Assembly (NCBI GenBank): GCA_051453625.1
Contig: JBOZIK010000001.1
Span: 228,317,296 to 228,349,905 of the forward strand
Reading direction: 5' to 3'
Length of the DNA: 32,610 nt
DNA from: Welwitschia mirabilis
Taxonomy: Eukaryota; Gnetophyta; Gnetopsida; Welwitschiales
A program made the translations under genes and the position numbers. Positions 10,831 to 20,313 of the stretch are shown piece after piece. The stretch's first letter is position 1. The number at the start of each line of letters is the position of its first letter. Under the pieces are notes generated by a model. That model did not search any database, was not told the origin of the DNA, and saw only the letters and a program-made list of their open reading frames with translations.

Positions 10831-10900
10831 TTACATGATTCCTTCATGCAGAATGCCAAAGGAGACTTATCATAGCTTGGAATGCTACAAATAGGATATT

Positions 10901-11412
10901 TTTCCAAATTAAATATGAAAAAAGTATAAAAATCAATGAAAATATGGCCTTAGATAAGTAGTAATTGAATGGAAATATGTTTAGCAAAGAAGCATGTAAA
11001 CATAATAGGTGTATGGCAAGAGGTTAGAATTGTGATTTTGGTTGTCAAGACTTTATTGCAATAAGAGGTACGAACTAGATATATTATAGCATTTATGCAA
11101 GAAAGAAGGCGAAAATATTGTAGCTCCCTCCCTCATACACACAAAGGCAAATGTCACTGCATAGGTGAAATTCTCAAATATGGAATGGACTACTTGCTTA
11201 AGGAGATCTAAGTATGGGGCATTAGTTAATGTTAGTAGGTTTTAGATAGCTTTTATAGAATTCAATTACCTCCCCTACTTAAATGATTATCAAAAGCAAA
11301 TGATCCTCCTAGAAAAGTTATTAGGGGAAATTCTAGAGGTAGTGGCAATTGGCGAGATTGTGATTCCTAATGCAAGGGGCATGCAAGATGCCCATAACTT
11401 TTTCTCAATGAG
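10901..11412. other. LINE 3' end and transition to less AT-rich DNA
   Basis: No protein motif is visible. Base composition changes near 11100-11350 toward higher GC, marking the left edge of the gene-like segment that follows. Confidence 0.4.
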
Positions 11413-12162
11413 GTGCTTCTTAAGGTAGGTAAGGATTTTATACATAAGAATGGACTACCACAAATTCCACAGACAGCTATAAAGGTTTTGGACAAGGGCT
11501 CACCTACAAATCTTGAAGGACTATATTTTACATTTATTAAGGCTTTGGATTTGGATTTATTGGATAACATTTTGCAGTATTGTATTATTTATCTGAAATG
11601 AGAGTTTTCTTGTGGATTTTCTTCAAGTGGTATGAAGTACTTTCCTTAAAGTTGAAAAGCATACAATTGATGAAGACCATTAAAGCAGCTCTTCAACAAG
11701 CCCTGTTCACTCTCAAGCCACTTCTTGCCCCATGTATTTCTAATATTATTGAATTATTTGATCCACAGAATCCCAAAATAGTAACATTATTAAGTTATTT
11801 TTCTCAGCTTCATAACAAACTTTAGTGTTTAAATACTTTTTGGGCAGAACTTACTATAGAGTAATCTTCAATGGAGGATTGACAAGGCCTGTTAGTTGTT
11901 GGGCTATAGGTATAATCATGTTTTTATTTTCTTTTAAATGTTGTCAAAACCTCCTTTTAAATGTTTTTAGGCTAATACCTATGATGCTGCGCAAGCAAAT
12001 TACATCCAGCCCAGATCAAGAATGCCTATTGAGACTTCGATACATTCTGACAAACACCTTGCCAACCTTGCAAATAACTATCCTATAGAGCTCTAGCATA
12101 TAAAAACAAAATTCTCATGGATTTGGACTTTGATTCATCACCTTCTAATTCATGGTCGCCTT
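11413..12162 (+). pseudogene. Unidentified gene-like segment, left part
   Basis: I do not recognise the family. The stretch has more balanced base composition than its surroundings and several adjoining plus-strand open frames in different phases: 11413-11600 (contains NGLPQIPQTAIKVLDKGSPT), 11580-11825 (contains QQALFTLKPLLAPCISNI), 11825-12088, and a frame near 11970-12090 holding NTYDAAQANYIQPRSRMPIE. They could be exons split by introns, or a decayed pseudogene. The segment ends abruptly at 12162 against the Copia LTR, and DNA of similar character resumes at 17507 and again at 20768, so it was probably one locus before two insertions. A function cannot be given. Confidence 0.35.
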
Positions 12163-12458
12163 TGTTGTGGAAAACAATAAAAGAAAGAACACCAGATTTT
12201 AATGAGGTTTGGCTAATTATGCCTATGTGCTCGGATACTACCAAACTTTATTTCATAAGAAAGATTACAAGTGAAATATCACAACTAAAGAGAGAGAAAG
12301 AATAATCTAGCCAAGATAAGGCTTACAATTTTTGGGATGAAAAACTAAGTAGGAGAAGTAACCCTTTTATGGCTTGAAATCCCTAGTCCTTTCTTTATGC
12401 TATCCATGTGGGATAAATTCACTCTCACTATTTATTAAAGATGAGCCAAAATACAACA
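12163..12458 (-). repeat. 3' LTR of the Copia element
   Basis: It is 296 bp with TG...CA ends and is the lower-coordinate LTR, which is the 3' LTR because the element is on the minus strand. It contains a TATA-like CATAAAAGGG (12362-12371, minus) and an AATAAA signal (12248-12253, minus). A plus-strand open frame starting in the flank at 12117 runs into it by chance. Confidence 0.93.
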
Positions 12459-12470
12459 AATCTCAACCTT
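12459..12470 (-). other. Polypurine tract of the Copia element
   Basis: The minus strand reads AAGGTTGAGATT directly before the 3' LTR. This is the plus-strand priming position; the tract is less pure than the usual G-rich Copia form, probably through decay. Confidence 0.65.
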
Positions 12471-13075
12471 GGAAAATCTCCATATCTTTAATATCCTCCC
12501 AAATTTTTGATAGTGTCTTTAATTTCAATCTTTAACTTTTTCCAATATTAATCAAGTCCAAACAAATTTTCAACTTGACCATAGTCACTACTTTTATCAA
12601 CATATCTGTAGGATTTTCAGTGGTCTAAATATTTTGGATTGTCACTCTACATTTTTCAAAAGTCTCTTGCATAAAGTGATACCAAACATTAATATGCTTC
12701 GTCCTTGCATGATAAACTTGGTTTTTTGCTAAGTGGAGAGCGCTTTGATTATCATAATGCACTTCGACATGTTTTTCTCTAATTTTGAGTTCATCAAGCA
12801 ACTCTTCAAGCCAAATTTATTCCTTTATAGACTCTAAACTTGCTATATGATCTACTTCTATAGTTGACAGAGCCACTGTTAACTATAAGGTAGACTTCCA
12901 ACTAACTGGTGCTCTTATAAGAATGAATACATAGCCTGTAGTTGATCTACTCTTATTGAAATCACTAGCATAAATGGAATCACAATATTCAGTAATACAC
13001 TGACTATCTTCTTGTTCAAAAACTAATCCAAAATTCACAGTATTCTAGATATATCATAAAATCCATTTCATAGCT
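12471..13075 (-). pseudogene. Copia RNase H domain remnant
   Basis: RNase H removes the RNA template during reverse transcription. In the minus sense one reads CDSIYASDFNKSRSTTGYVF, then APVSWKSTL, ALSTIEVDHIA, and near the C-terminus DNQSALHLAKNQVYHARTKH with NPTDML. The order and spacing fit Copia RNase H. The second Asp of the DSD-type first motif is Ile (about 12973-12981) and the Glu motif is altered (STIEVDH), so the active site is lost. In-frame stops occur, including one after WKSTL. Confidence 0.85.
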
Positions 13076-13620
13076 TGCTAATATTCCTTTCTAGGATCAT
13101 ACATATACCTGCTTACAATTGCAACTGGCTGTGAAATGTTGGGCCTTGTACACAATGTAGCATACATCAAGCTATCAACAACATTTGCATAGGTTAATTT
13201 TAACATGTATTCCCATTTTGCATCATTCTTTAGTGACATTATAGCACTAAGTCTGAAATGAGGATTAAGTGGAGTACTAACTAGTTTTATCCTCTCATCC
13301 AAGCTAAAAGGTTTTAGCATTCTTCTCAGATATTGCTTCTGAGACAAACATAACCTCCTTGATTTTTTATCTTGGAAAATCTCCATGCCGAGAATTTTCT
13401 TTGCTTCATCTAGATCCTTCATCTTAAACTTCCTTTTTAATTGAGTTTTTAATTTCTCAATTTCTATCTGACTCTTGAAAGATATCACCATATCATCAAC
13501 ATATAGAAGAAAATATATGGAGGATCCCTCTTATAGCTTATGAAAATACACACAATGATCGTATTTGCTTCTTGTGTACTCATGCCTAATCATAAACTTG
13601 TCAAATCACTTGTACCACTA
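13076..13620 (-). pseudogene. Copia reverse transcriptase, C-terminal part with YVDD
   Basis: This part of the RT follows the assembly gap. It begins WYK, stop, FDKFMIRHEYTRSKYDHCVYF, continues to LLYVDDM with the catalytic YVDD at 13492-13503, then an open frame from 13491 to 13078 with LGMEIF, LCLSQKQYLRRML, STPLNPHF, DSLMYATLCTRPNISQ and VSRYMYDP. These are the standard Copia RT thumb and connection blocks. The YVDD is intact, but stops upstream and the loss of the first catalytic Asp (see the N-terminal part) make it non-functional. Confidence 0.92.
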
Positions 13621-14239
13621 NNNNNNNNNNNNNNNNNNNNNNNNNNNNNNNNNNNNNNNNNNNNNNNNNNNNNNNNNNNNNNNNNNNNNNNNNNNNNNNN
13701 NNNNNNNNNNNNNNNNNNNNNNNNNNNNNNNNNNNNNNNNNNNNNNNNNNNNNNNNNNNNNNNNNNNNNNNNNNNNNNNNNNNNNNNNNNNNNNNNNNNN
13801 NNNNNNNNNNNNNNNNNNNNNNNNNNNNNNNNNNNNNNNNNNNNNNNNNNNNNNNNNNNNNNNNNNNNNNNNNNNNNNNNNNNNNNNNNNNNNNNNNNNN
13901 NNNNNNNNNNNNNNNNNNNNNNNNNNNNNNNNNNNNNNNNNNNNNNNNNNNNNNNNNNNNNNNNNNNNNNNNNNNNNNNNNNNNNNNNNNNNNNNNNNNN
14001 NNNNNNNNNNNNNNNNNNNNNNNNNNNNNNNNNNNNNNNNNNNNNNNNNNNNNNNNNNNNNNNNNNNNNNNNNNNNNNNNNNNNNNNNNNNNNNNNNNNN
14101 NNNNNNNNNNNNNNNNNNNNNNNNNNNNNNNNNNNNNNNNNNNNNNNNNNNNNNNNNNNNNNNNNNNNNNNNNNNNNNNNNNNNNNNNNNNNNNNNNNNN
14201 NNNNNNNNNNNNNNNNNNNNNNNNNNNNNNNNNNNNNNN
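13621..14239. other. Assembly gap of 619 N inside the RT domain
   Basis: The flanks are ...VCKLLKS on the high side and stop-WYK-stop-FDKF on the low side (minus sense). In Copia RTs these blocks are separated by about eight to nine residues, so only about 25 nt of coding sequence is missing although 619 N are written. Confidence 0.95.
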
Positions 14240-14634
14240 AATGATTTTAAAAGTTTACACACCAAATTTTCTTTTTCAGCAACTTTGAATTCCTCTGGCT
14301 TAGTTATATAGATTTCCTATTCTAGGTCTTCATGCAAAAATGTAGTTTTTACATTCAATTGAACTAGTTCAAAATCCAATTTTGCTACTAAAGATAGCAA
14401 AAGTATGATGGAGGAGTGCTTCACAACTGGAGAAAGTATCTCATTATTATTAACTCCTTCCTTTTGAGCTTTACCTTTATCTACCATTCTTACTTTGTAG
14501 CAAACATCACGTTGGTTAGGAAATCCTTCTTTCTTTGCATATATCCATTTGCATCCAATTTCCTTCTTTCCTTTTGGGATATTAGTTAATTCCCATGTCT
14601 GCTTGTTAAGAAGAGAATGTATTTATTCATCCAT
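14240..14634 (-). pseudogene. Copia reverse transcriptase, N-terminal part
   Basis: In the minus sense: KQTWELTNIPKGKKEIGCKW, IYAKKEGFPN, VRMVDKGKAQKEGVN, LSPVVKHSSI, then QLNVKTTFLHEDLE, a stop, and EIYITKPEEFKVAEKENLVC. These are fingers and palm blocks of a Copia RT. In the block that should hold the first catalytic Asp the codon at 14353-14355 gives Asn (LNVKTTFL), which would abolish catalysis. The frame is open apart from single stops near each end. Confidence 0.9.
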
Positions 14635-14646
14635 NNNNNNNNNNNN
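14635..14646. other. Assembly gap of 12 N at the start of RT
   Basis: The reading frame is the same on both sides (SLENDQ, four unknown codons, MDE), so the run length fits a real unknown of exactly four codons. Confidence 0.95.
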
Positions 14647-15960
14647 CTGGTCATTTTCTAAACTTGTGACTACTTCATTATAAGTGATAGGAATGTCATC
14701 TGCTGTAATTGAAGATGTGCAAGCCATCATATTAGCAAGGAGAATAGGTTTTCTGATTGTTCTCTTTGGCTTGTTAGTTGCAATAGATTAAATTTGTTGT
14801 GGAGATATTCTTGGGTCGGAATCTCCTCTTCATCAGAATCTTCTTATATTATACGAGAGTCTTCAACTGCTAGGATTACAATCCTCTCAAATTTCACCTT
14901 CTTAGGAGTATCATCTGACTATTTTGCATTCATCTTTTTCAACATGGTAGATTTATCAAATGTGACATCCTTACTAAAGATTATATTATTCATTTCTAAA
15001 CACCATAAATGATAACCTTTTATGCCAAAGGTGATTTCCATAAATAATGCTTTCTTTGCTCTTGGATCTAACTTTGACTTCTTAACATGGTAATATGCAG
15101 TGGAATCAAACACATGTAAGGAATCATAATTTATAGCAAAATTCTTGTACCATTTCTTCATTGGTGTTTTTCCACCAATTGCAGTGAACGGTAGATAATT
15201 AATGAGGTGGCATGCGTATGTCATAGCCTCAGCCTAGAACTCTCATCCCCAACCAGCATTGGATAACATATACCAAACTTTCTCTAGTAATGTTCGGTTC
15301 ATACGTTCTGCCACTCCATTTTTTTGTGGTATAGACTTGACAGTGAAGTATCTGATAATGCCTTTATCTTTATAGATTTTTTTGAGTGGATCATTTTTAT
15401 ACTCTTCACCATTATCAATATGGAGATACTCAATCCTTTTGACTAGTTGAGTTTCCATCATCTGTTTCCATTTGATGAATACTTCTAATACTTCATCCTT
15501 TGTCTTCATCATGTACACACATACTCTCTAGGAAAAATCATTAACAAAGGTGACATAATAGTGTTTTCCTCTCAAAGAGCTTGTTTTGGAAGAACCCCAT
15601 ATATCAGAGTGAACATAATCCAAAATACCCTTAGTATTATAGATTATTATTCCAAATTTTATCATTATTTATTTCCCTTTAATGCAATGCTCGCAAAGAT
15701 CTAGTTTGCAGGTTTTCACTCTTTTCAGCAATTCTTGAGTTATGAGCTAATTTAAGGATTGTTCACTTACAAGCCCCAAGTGTATATGCCATAGCCTAAC
15801 TGCTTCTGACTCTCAATTATCTATGAAATTTGTTGCATCTAGTCCCACAGCAGTACTACCTAAGTAGTGGTATAGATTGTTATTATTCTGAATTCCCTTT
15901 ATTACCACGAGAGCACCAAATATGATCTTCATGATTCCATATTTTTCTCTCACTTTAAAC
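14647..15960 (-). pseudogene. Copia pre-integrase and integrase remnant, catalytic DDE retained
   Basis: Integrase joins the cDNA to host DNA. The minus strand shows the pre-integrase zinc region, LWHIHLG...KTCKLDLCEHC, where the second His of the HHCC site is Leu. The catalytic core follows: Asp in HSDIWG (15603-15605), Asp in HIDNGEEY (15414-15416) and Glu in KNGVAERMNRT (15306-15308). The last two are separated by 35 residues, the standard DD35E spacing. The C-terminal blocks are INYLPFTAIGGKTP, SLHVFDSTAYYHVKKSKLDP and IIFSKDVTFD (15224 down to 14919). A stop within the core (after VNDFS) and a frame break near 15240 disable it. The low end before the 12-N gap is a poorly conserved linker. 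Confidence 0.9.
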
Positions 15961-16254
15961 CTTTTTTATTCTAAGGTTCCAATTGAAATGAGATTCTTCA
16001 TTAACTTTGGTATATATTGAACACCTGTTAAGGTTCTAATTGATCCATCTTTATTCTTTAAATGAATCAAATCAATCTCATATAAGGTAAGAAAGGAATC
16101 ATTTGCTGTGTCGACTACTCCATCTTCTAGTTCTTTAAAATTAAAGAACCAGTTCTTATAAGGACACATATGATGACTACATGCTGTATCCAACATCCAT
16201 ACATTATAAGCACTTCTTGATGATATAGCAAGTGAGAAATCTGATTCTTCATCA
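15961..16254 (-). pseudogene. Copia aspartic protease remnant
   Basis: The protease cuts the polyprotein. The open frame from 16196 down to 15966 begins MLDTACSHHMCPY, with catalytic Asp at 16188-16190 in a D-T-A context, followed by GVVDTANDSFL, DGSIRTLTGVQYIPKLMKNL and ISIGTLE. Length and order fit a Copia protease domain. This frame is open across the domain, but the polyprotein upstream and downstream is broken. Confidence 0.85.
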
Positions 16255-17076
16255 TTACAATTAGCTATATTTGATTTTGCTATGGCCTTTTCCCTATAAG
16301 ATTTACCCTTATTTTTTAACTTGAGGCAATCTTTTTTCTAGTGTTCTTTTTCTTAGCAGAAGGCATACTCATCTTTGCTTGGTTTTGGATTTGACTTGGA
16401 TCTTTTCTTATTTCCTTTGCTCTAATTTTGTGGTCAACCTTTGGTCACCAATGCTTCTACATCTCCCCTTGAATTGCCTTGTTTGTCCTTCTTTCTTAAA
16501 TCATAACTATACAAGGCAGCACATACTTCACTAAGAAATATAATAGTCTTCCCATGGAGTAAAGTGGTTTTAAGAAACTCAAACTCCTCAGGAAGTAATC
16601 CCAACAACATCAGAGCCAAATCTTCATCTTTAAAATTTTCTACCACATTCAATAGATTGATAATCAACTAGTTAAAGCTGGTTATGTGTTCATTCATACT
16701 GGTACCTGGTACATAGAAAAAATGAAACAGCCTCTTCTTCATAAGGAGCTTATTTTGACTATTTTTCTTTAGAAATATTTCTTCCAATGCTGTCCATAAT
16801 TTGTGTGCAAAGTTCTCCTTAAAGAATGCATATCTCTTCTCTCTGGAAAGGCATGAACGAATTGTACCACATGCTAACATATTGATTGTCTTCTAATTTT
16901 TCTCCTCAACATCATCTACTCTTTCTTTTTCAATAGCGTTGTCTAGACCTTGCTGAAAAAGAGTGTCTAGGACCTTACTTTGTGAGTCTTGCACTTGTTA
17001 TAATAGGTCTTATCCAAATAGACGATGATAGAGCCACTGTTGTGAATGATGTGGCCTTACTTGCGTTATCTTCCAT
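16255..17076 (-). pseudogene. Copia Gag remnant with damaged zinc knuckle
   Basis: A Met codon at 17074-17076 starts MEDNASKATSFTTVALSSS. After a frame change one reads SKVLDTLFQQGLDNAIEKE, then a stop, then two open frames (16880-16668 and 16667-16434) with LACGTIRSCLSREKRYAF, LWTALEEIFLKKNSQNKLL, LALMLLGLLPEEFEFL, LLHGKTIIFL and VCAALYSYDLRKKDKQ. These are the conserved helices of Tork-type Gag. The knuckle at about 16326-16370 reads Y-X2-C-stop-EKEH-stop-KKDC: first Cys lost and two stops. Confidence 0.9.
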
Positions 17077-17195
17077 TTCAATTGTAAATATTCTTCAGTA
17101 GCCTTTAATGTAGATTCCAAATAGCCTAAGAAAATCTTTTCTGATGTGGAAGATTAGATTAAACTGCAACCATAAAGCATACTAAAAACAACCTT

Positions 17196-17208
17196 GGCTC
17201 TGATACTA
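17196..17208 (-). other. Primer-binding site of the Copia element
   Basis: The minus strand reads TAGTATCAGAGCC two bases inside the 5' LTR. Apart from one G-to-A change it matches the plant initiator tRNA-Met complement used by Copia elements. Confidence 0.9.
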
Positions 17209-17210
17209 AT

Positions 17211-17506
17211 TGTTGTGAAAAATAATAAAAAAAGGAACACCAGATTTTAAAGAGGTTTAGCCAATTATGCCTATGTCCTCAAACACTACCAAAATTTATT
17301 TCACAATAAAGATTACAAGTGAAATATTACAACTAAAGAGAGAGAAAGAATAATCTAGCTAAGATAAGGCTTACAATTTTTGGGATGCAAAATTAAGTAG
17401 GAGAAGGATCCCTTTTATGTCTTGAAAGCCTTAGTCCTTTCCTTATGCTACCCATGTGGGATAAATGCACTCCTACTATTTACTAAAGATGAGTCAAAAT
17501 ACAACA
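17211..17506 (-). repeat. 5' LTR of the Copia element
   Basis: It is 296 bp, aligns without gaps to 12163-12458, and has TG...CA ends. The TATA-like CATAAAAGGG is at 17410-17419 on the minus strand. Confidence 0.93.
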
Positions 17507-17902
17507 AGCTTATAGGTTCTAATGCTTTACGGAAATAAACATGATCCATAATTATCTTCTAGCTATCTTCTTGGAATGCCTCAAAGGAGGAGTTACCATG
17601 TTTGGATTTAGAAGAATGCTCATGATCAATACATTAATATCAAAGAGGTAGATAAACAACTCCACCTAGACCTTCTAGACTAGTTTCAGTGTTTTATCTA
17701 GGGAGTGGTCACTATCCAAAAGATCACAGGTTCTACAATCAGTAACAAACCTACTTCCTATGATATGGCTGCATACTACCCCATTCCCCAGGGAACTTCC
17801 CTTAAGGCCATGGTTTAAGGCCCTTTCGGGGTATCCTTAATACTTTTTAGTTGTTGAATCTCGTGTAATGTCTGTAATATTGAATGCATCTCGACGCTAG
17901 TA
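17507..17902 (+). pseudogene. Unidentified gene-like segment, middle part
   Basis: This lies between two insertions and is less AT-rich than the general background. Plus-strand reading gives short protein-like runs, for example GVVTIQKITGSTISNKPTSY and DMAAYYPIPQGTSLKAMV near 17705-17815, broken by stops. It probably continues the segment ending at 12162 once the Copia element is removed. No family is recognised. Confidence 0.3.
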
Positions 17903-17907
17903 TGTTT
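17903..17907. repeat. Left target-site duplication TGTTT
   Basis: TGTTT directly precedes the left LTR and is repeated exactly after the right LTR (20768-20772). Five bases is the usual duplication for LTR elements. Confidence 0.85.
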
Positions 17908-18084
17908 TATTAAGCACCGAAGTGGAGGATAAATGGCGTCAAAGCACCGATGAACAGTGCCAAAGAACTAATGAATAAAACTCATGCCCAGAGCTTGTTT
18001 TATAGATAAGAAATGCTGGGAGTTTGAGAGCATTCCTGTGGGTGGAGCATCAAATGGTGTGCCCCAGTTGAGCCACACCTAACA
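17908..18084 (-). repeat. Left LTR (3' LTR in element sense)
   Basis: It is 177 bp, starts TATTAAGC (second base changed from TGTTAAGC) and ends CCTAACA. Two 21-bp units lie at 17938-17958 and 17959-17979. It is followed directly by the polypurine tract. Confidence 0.85.
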
Positions 18085-18095
18085 ATCTCCCCCAT
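18085..18095 (-). other. Polypurine tract of the non-coding element
   Basis: The minus strand reads ATGGGGGAGAT immediately before the 3' LTR, a textbook LTR-element tract. Confidence 0.85.
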
Positions 18096-19646
18096 AGATC
18101 AAATTGGCATACTCAAAAAGAAGTGCATGAGAAGACAAAACTGCATAACACACAGGTGGATAAAACCACACTGGCAACAGGTACAGAGGGATAATGCAGG
18201 CAGAAAGGCCACACTACCAAAAAAAGGTGCTAACAAAGGCAACAAGCCATATAAAGAATGGCGCTGATGAAAAGCACAGAGGTAAAGATGTGCGAGGCAG
18301 CATAGCTAGAGAGGCTGCATAAAAGGAGTGCGAACATGATTAGAACCATAGAAGTGAAAATGCACAAGGCAATGTAGATGAAAGGCCACATAGAAAAAAA
18401 CATGCAAGGGCTACAACAAACGACGAAGATGCATTGAAAAACACATAGATGCTAGTGAAGGTGCAATGTGAAGCATGTAGGAGAATAGCGCAAAGTGAAA
18501 AAGAAAAAACAATAGCAAAGATCATGCAAGCACTATGAATGTGATGCACTAGGACACAGGGTTAGCGGCCTGAATGGCAGAGCAACGAGACATGCAAAAG
18601 GACAAGATCAGAGGCTCCGATATGACAACGACTTATTAAACTATGTGAGAGAGTCTAGGAAGATGGCTTGGGCACAGAGCAAAAACACGGCATTTAACAG
18701 AAGCACGAAAATGCTGCAAAATGAGGTGTAGTGTGTAAATGGCAGCACAAGGCTGTAGAAGAGGGTGTTAGCAAAAATACATCGACATCAAAGCGGAACC
18801 GAAGAAGATCGGTGCAGCTGTGTAACAACAAACAATGCCTAAACATGGACAAAGGTGTTGATAAGAAAAGACCAATGTAGGTGCGAAAATGNNNNNNNNN
18901 NNNNNNNNNNNNNNNNNNNNNNNNNNNNNNNNNNNNNNNNNNNNNNNNNNNNNNNNNNNNNNNNNNNNNNNNNNNNNNNNNNNNNNNNNNNNNNNNNNNN
19001 NNNNNNNNNNNNNNNNNNNNNNNNNNNNNNNNNNNNNNNNNNNNNNNNNNNNNNNNNNNNNNNNNNNNNNNNNNNNNNNNNNNNNNNNNNNNNNNNNNNN
19101 NNNNNNNNNNNNNNNNNNNCCGAAGACGATGGCCTTGAGCACAAAATACACATGAGAGACAAGCAGGCTGAGAATCCATGGGCACAATATAAGATAAAAT
19201 GAACCAGAGGAACATTATGCACAGGGTGAAAGAGAAGCGAATTTGTCATCGCTGAGTTAAGGAGCTGAATGTTGCAGTCGAAACCAAGTGCACAAAAAGA
19301 TTAAACTATACATGCATAGAGACTGAGCAAGTGCACAAAAAGAGCACATTGAGATAATGCACGATTGAGAATGGTATTAGTAGAGGTACACAATAGCGCA
19401 GACTGTGCAATATGCACTGAGAGAGTCGGCACGGCAGAGAGCATAGCATCAAGAATGACAGAGAAGCGGTCAAGGGCTCAAGAGGCAGCCTTCATGTAAG
19501 ATGGAGAAATGCAACAGAAGGTGTAGGAATCACTAAAGAGTTAGAGAGAACTGGGCATAGCAACATAGAAGACAGCATAACAAAAGATGACACACAGAAG
19601 CAATGAGATGTAGCGGTGTAGGTAATAAGGCCCTATGGTGCGTCAA
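18096..19646 (-). other. Internal region of the non-coding element
   Basis: The plus strand is rich in A and G with recurring words such as GCACAAAG, GAGGCAGCA and GAAGCAC. CpG is frequent (10 in 18541-18840). The reverse strand is correspondingly T/C-rich, so it offers open frames of hydrophobic and Cys-rich composition (for example 18340-18549), but none resembles Gag, Pol or any known protein. I treat the region as non-coding. Positions 18892-19119 are N. Confidence 0.65.
18892..19119. other. Assembly gap of 228 N
   Basis: Unknown bases inside the non-coding element. Open frames reported across it are artefacts. Confidence 0.95.
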
Positions 19647-19659
19647 GGATCTAGTACCA
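19647..19659 (-). other. Probable primer-binding site of the non-coding element
   Basis: The minus strand reads TGGTACTAGATCC, matching 10 of 13 positions of the initiator tRNA-Met type site, and lies two bases from the middle LTR, the same spacing as in the neighbouring Copia element. Confidence 0.6.
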
Positions 19660-19661
19660 CT

Positions 19662-19735
19662 TGTTAAGCACTGAAGCACAGGAGAAATGGTGTCGAAGCA
19701 CCGATGAATAATGCCAGAGCGCTGATGAATAAAAC
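19662..19735 (-). repeat. Middle LTR segment, running into the gap
   Basis: It starts TGTTAAGCACTGAAGC and aligns with the first 75 or so bases of the left LTR, including two 21-bp units (19692-19712, 19713-19733). The rest is hidden by N. Confidence 0.8.
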
Positions 19736-20313
19736 NNNNNNNNNNNNNNNNNNNNNNNNNNNNNNNNNNNNNNNNNNNNNNNNNNNNNNNNNNNNNNNNN
19801 NNNNNNNNNNNNNNNNNNNNNNNNNNNNNNNNNNNNNNNNNNNNNNNNNNNNNNNNNNNNNNNNNNNNNNNNNNNNNNNNNNNNNNNNNNNNNNNNNNNN
19901 NNNNNNNNNNNNNNNNNNNNNNNNNNNNNNNNNNNNNNNNNNNNNNNNNNNNNNNNNNNNNNNNNNNNNNNNNNNNNNNNNNNNNNNNNNNNNNNNNNNN
20001 NNNNNNNNNNNNNNNNNNNNNNNNNNNNNNNNNNNNNNNNNNNNNNNNNNNNNNNNNNNNNNNNNNNNNNNNNNNNNNNNNNNNNNNNNNNNNNNNNNNN
20101 NNNNNNNNNNNNNNNNNNNNNNNNNNNNNNNNNNNNNNNNNNNNNNNNNNNNNNNNNNNNNNNNNNNNNNNNNNNNNNNNNNNNNNNNNNNNNNNNNNNN
20201 NNNNNNNNNNNNNNNNNNNNNNNNNNNNNNNNNNNNNNNNNNNNNNNNNNNNNNNNNNNNNNNNNNNNNNNNNNNNNNNNNNNNNNNNNNNNNNNNNNNN
20301 NNNNNNNNNNNNN
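19736..20313. other. Assembly gap of 578 N
   Basis: The gap starts inside the middle LTR and ends in internal-type sequence, so it should contain the remainder of that LTR and part of a second internal region. Confidence 0.95.

Larger units (their letters stand above)
7555..10900 (+). mobile_element. Decayed plant L1-type LINE
   Basis: Conserved blocks of a LINE ORF2 appear in the correct order on the plus strand, in shifting frames: endonuclease (GDFN, 7661-7672), linker (GSASKRLLNKLKEVKNKI, about 8040), reverse transcriptase (FRLISIFYVIY near 8740, MKKDYDL near 8950, YMDD at 9243-9254), the post-RT segment (YHGLPFKGWSKK near 9880), and a C-terminal zinc-binding-like region (MLCEEKKKTIHHLLFKC, about 10733-10783). 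Frameshifts and stops are frequent and about 470 bp of unrelated DNA lies inside (about 9370-9840). No poly(A) tail or target duplication could be fixed. Confidence 0.75.
12163..17506 (-). mobile_element. Tork-like Ty1/Copia retrotransposon, nearly complete, disabled
   Basis: Two 296-bp direct LTRs (12163-12458 and 17211-17506, TGTTG...CAACA) bound an internal region read on the minus strand in Copia order: PBS, gag, zinc knuckle, protease, integrase, RT, RNase H, PPT. My gapless count gives about 30 differences between LTRs (about 20 transitions, 10 transversions), or about 90% identity and a Jukes-Cantor distance near 0.11. Gag and polymerase motifs resemble the Tork (Tnt1-like) lineage. 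Every domain carries stops, frameshifts or lost catalytic residues. Flanking 5-mers GCCTT (12158-12162) and AGCTT (17507-17511) match at only three positions, so the target duplication is decayed or mis-set. It interrupts a gene-like segment. Confidence 0.93.

Noticed and set aside
12117-12305. Plus-strand open frame of 62 codons
   Set aside because: It starts in the flank and reads into the Copia 3' LTR; the LTR part is the reverse of element sense, so it is a chance frame.
13540-14311. Long open frames across the 619-N gap
   Set aside because: They consist almost wholly of unknown residues; only the minus-strand RT ends are real.
17196-17208. tRNA-like sequence
   Set aside because: It is a 13-base primer-binding site complementary to tRNA-Met, not a tRNA gene; no cloverleaf surrounds it.
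12158-17511. Perfect target duplication for the Copia element
   Set aside because: GCCTT and AGCTT agree at only three of five positions, so I do not claim an intact duplication.
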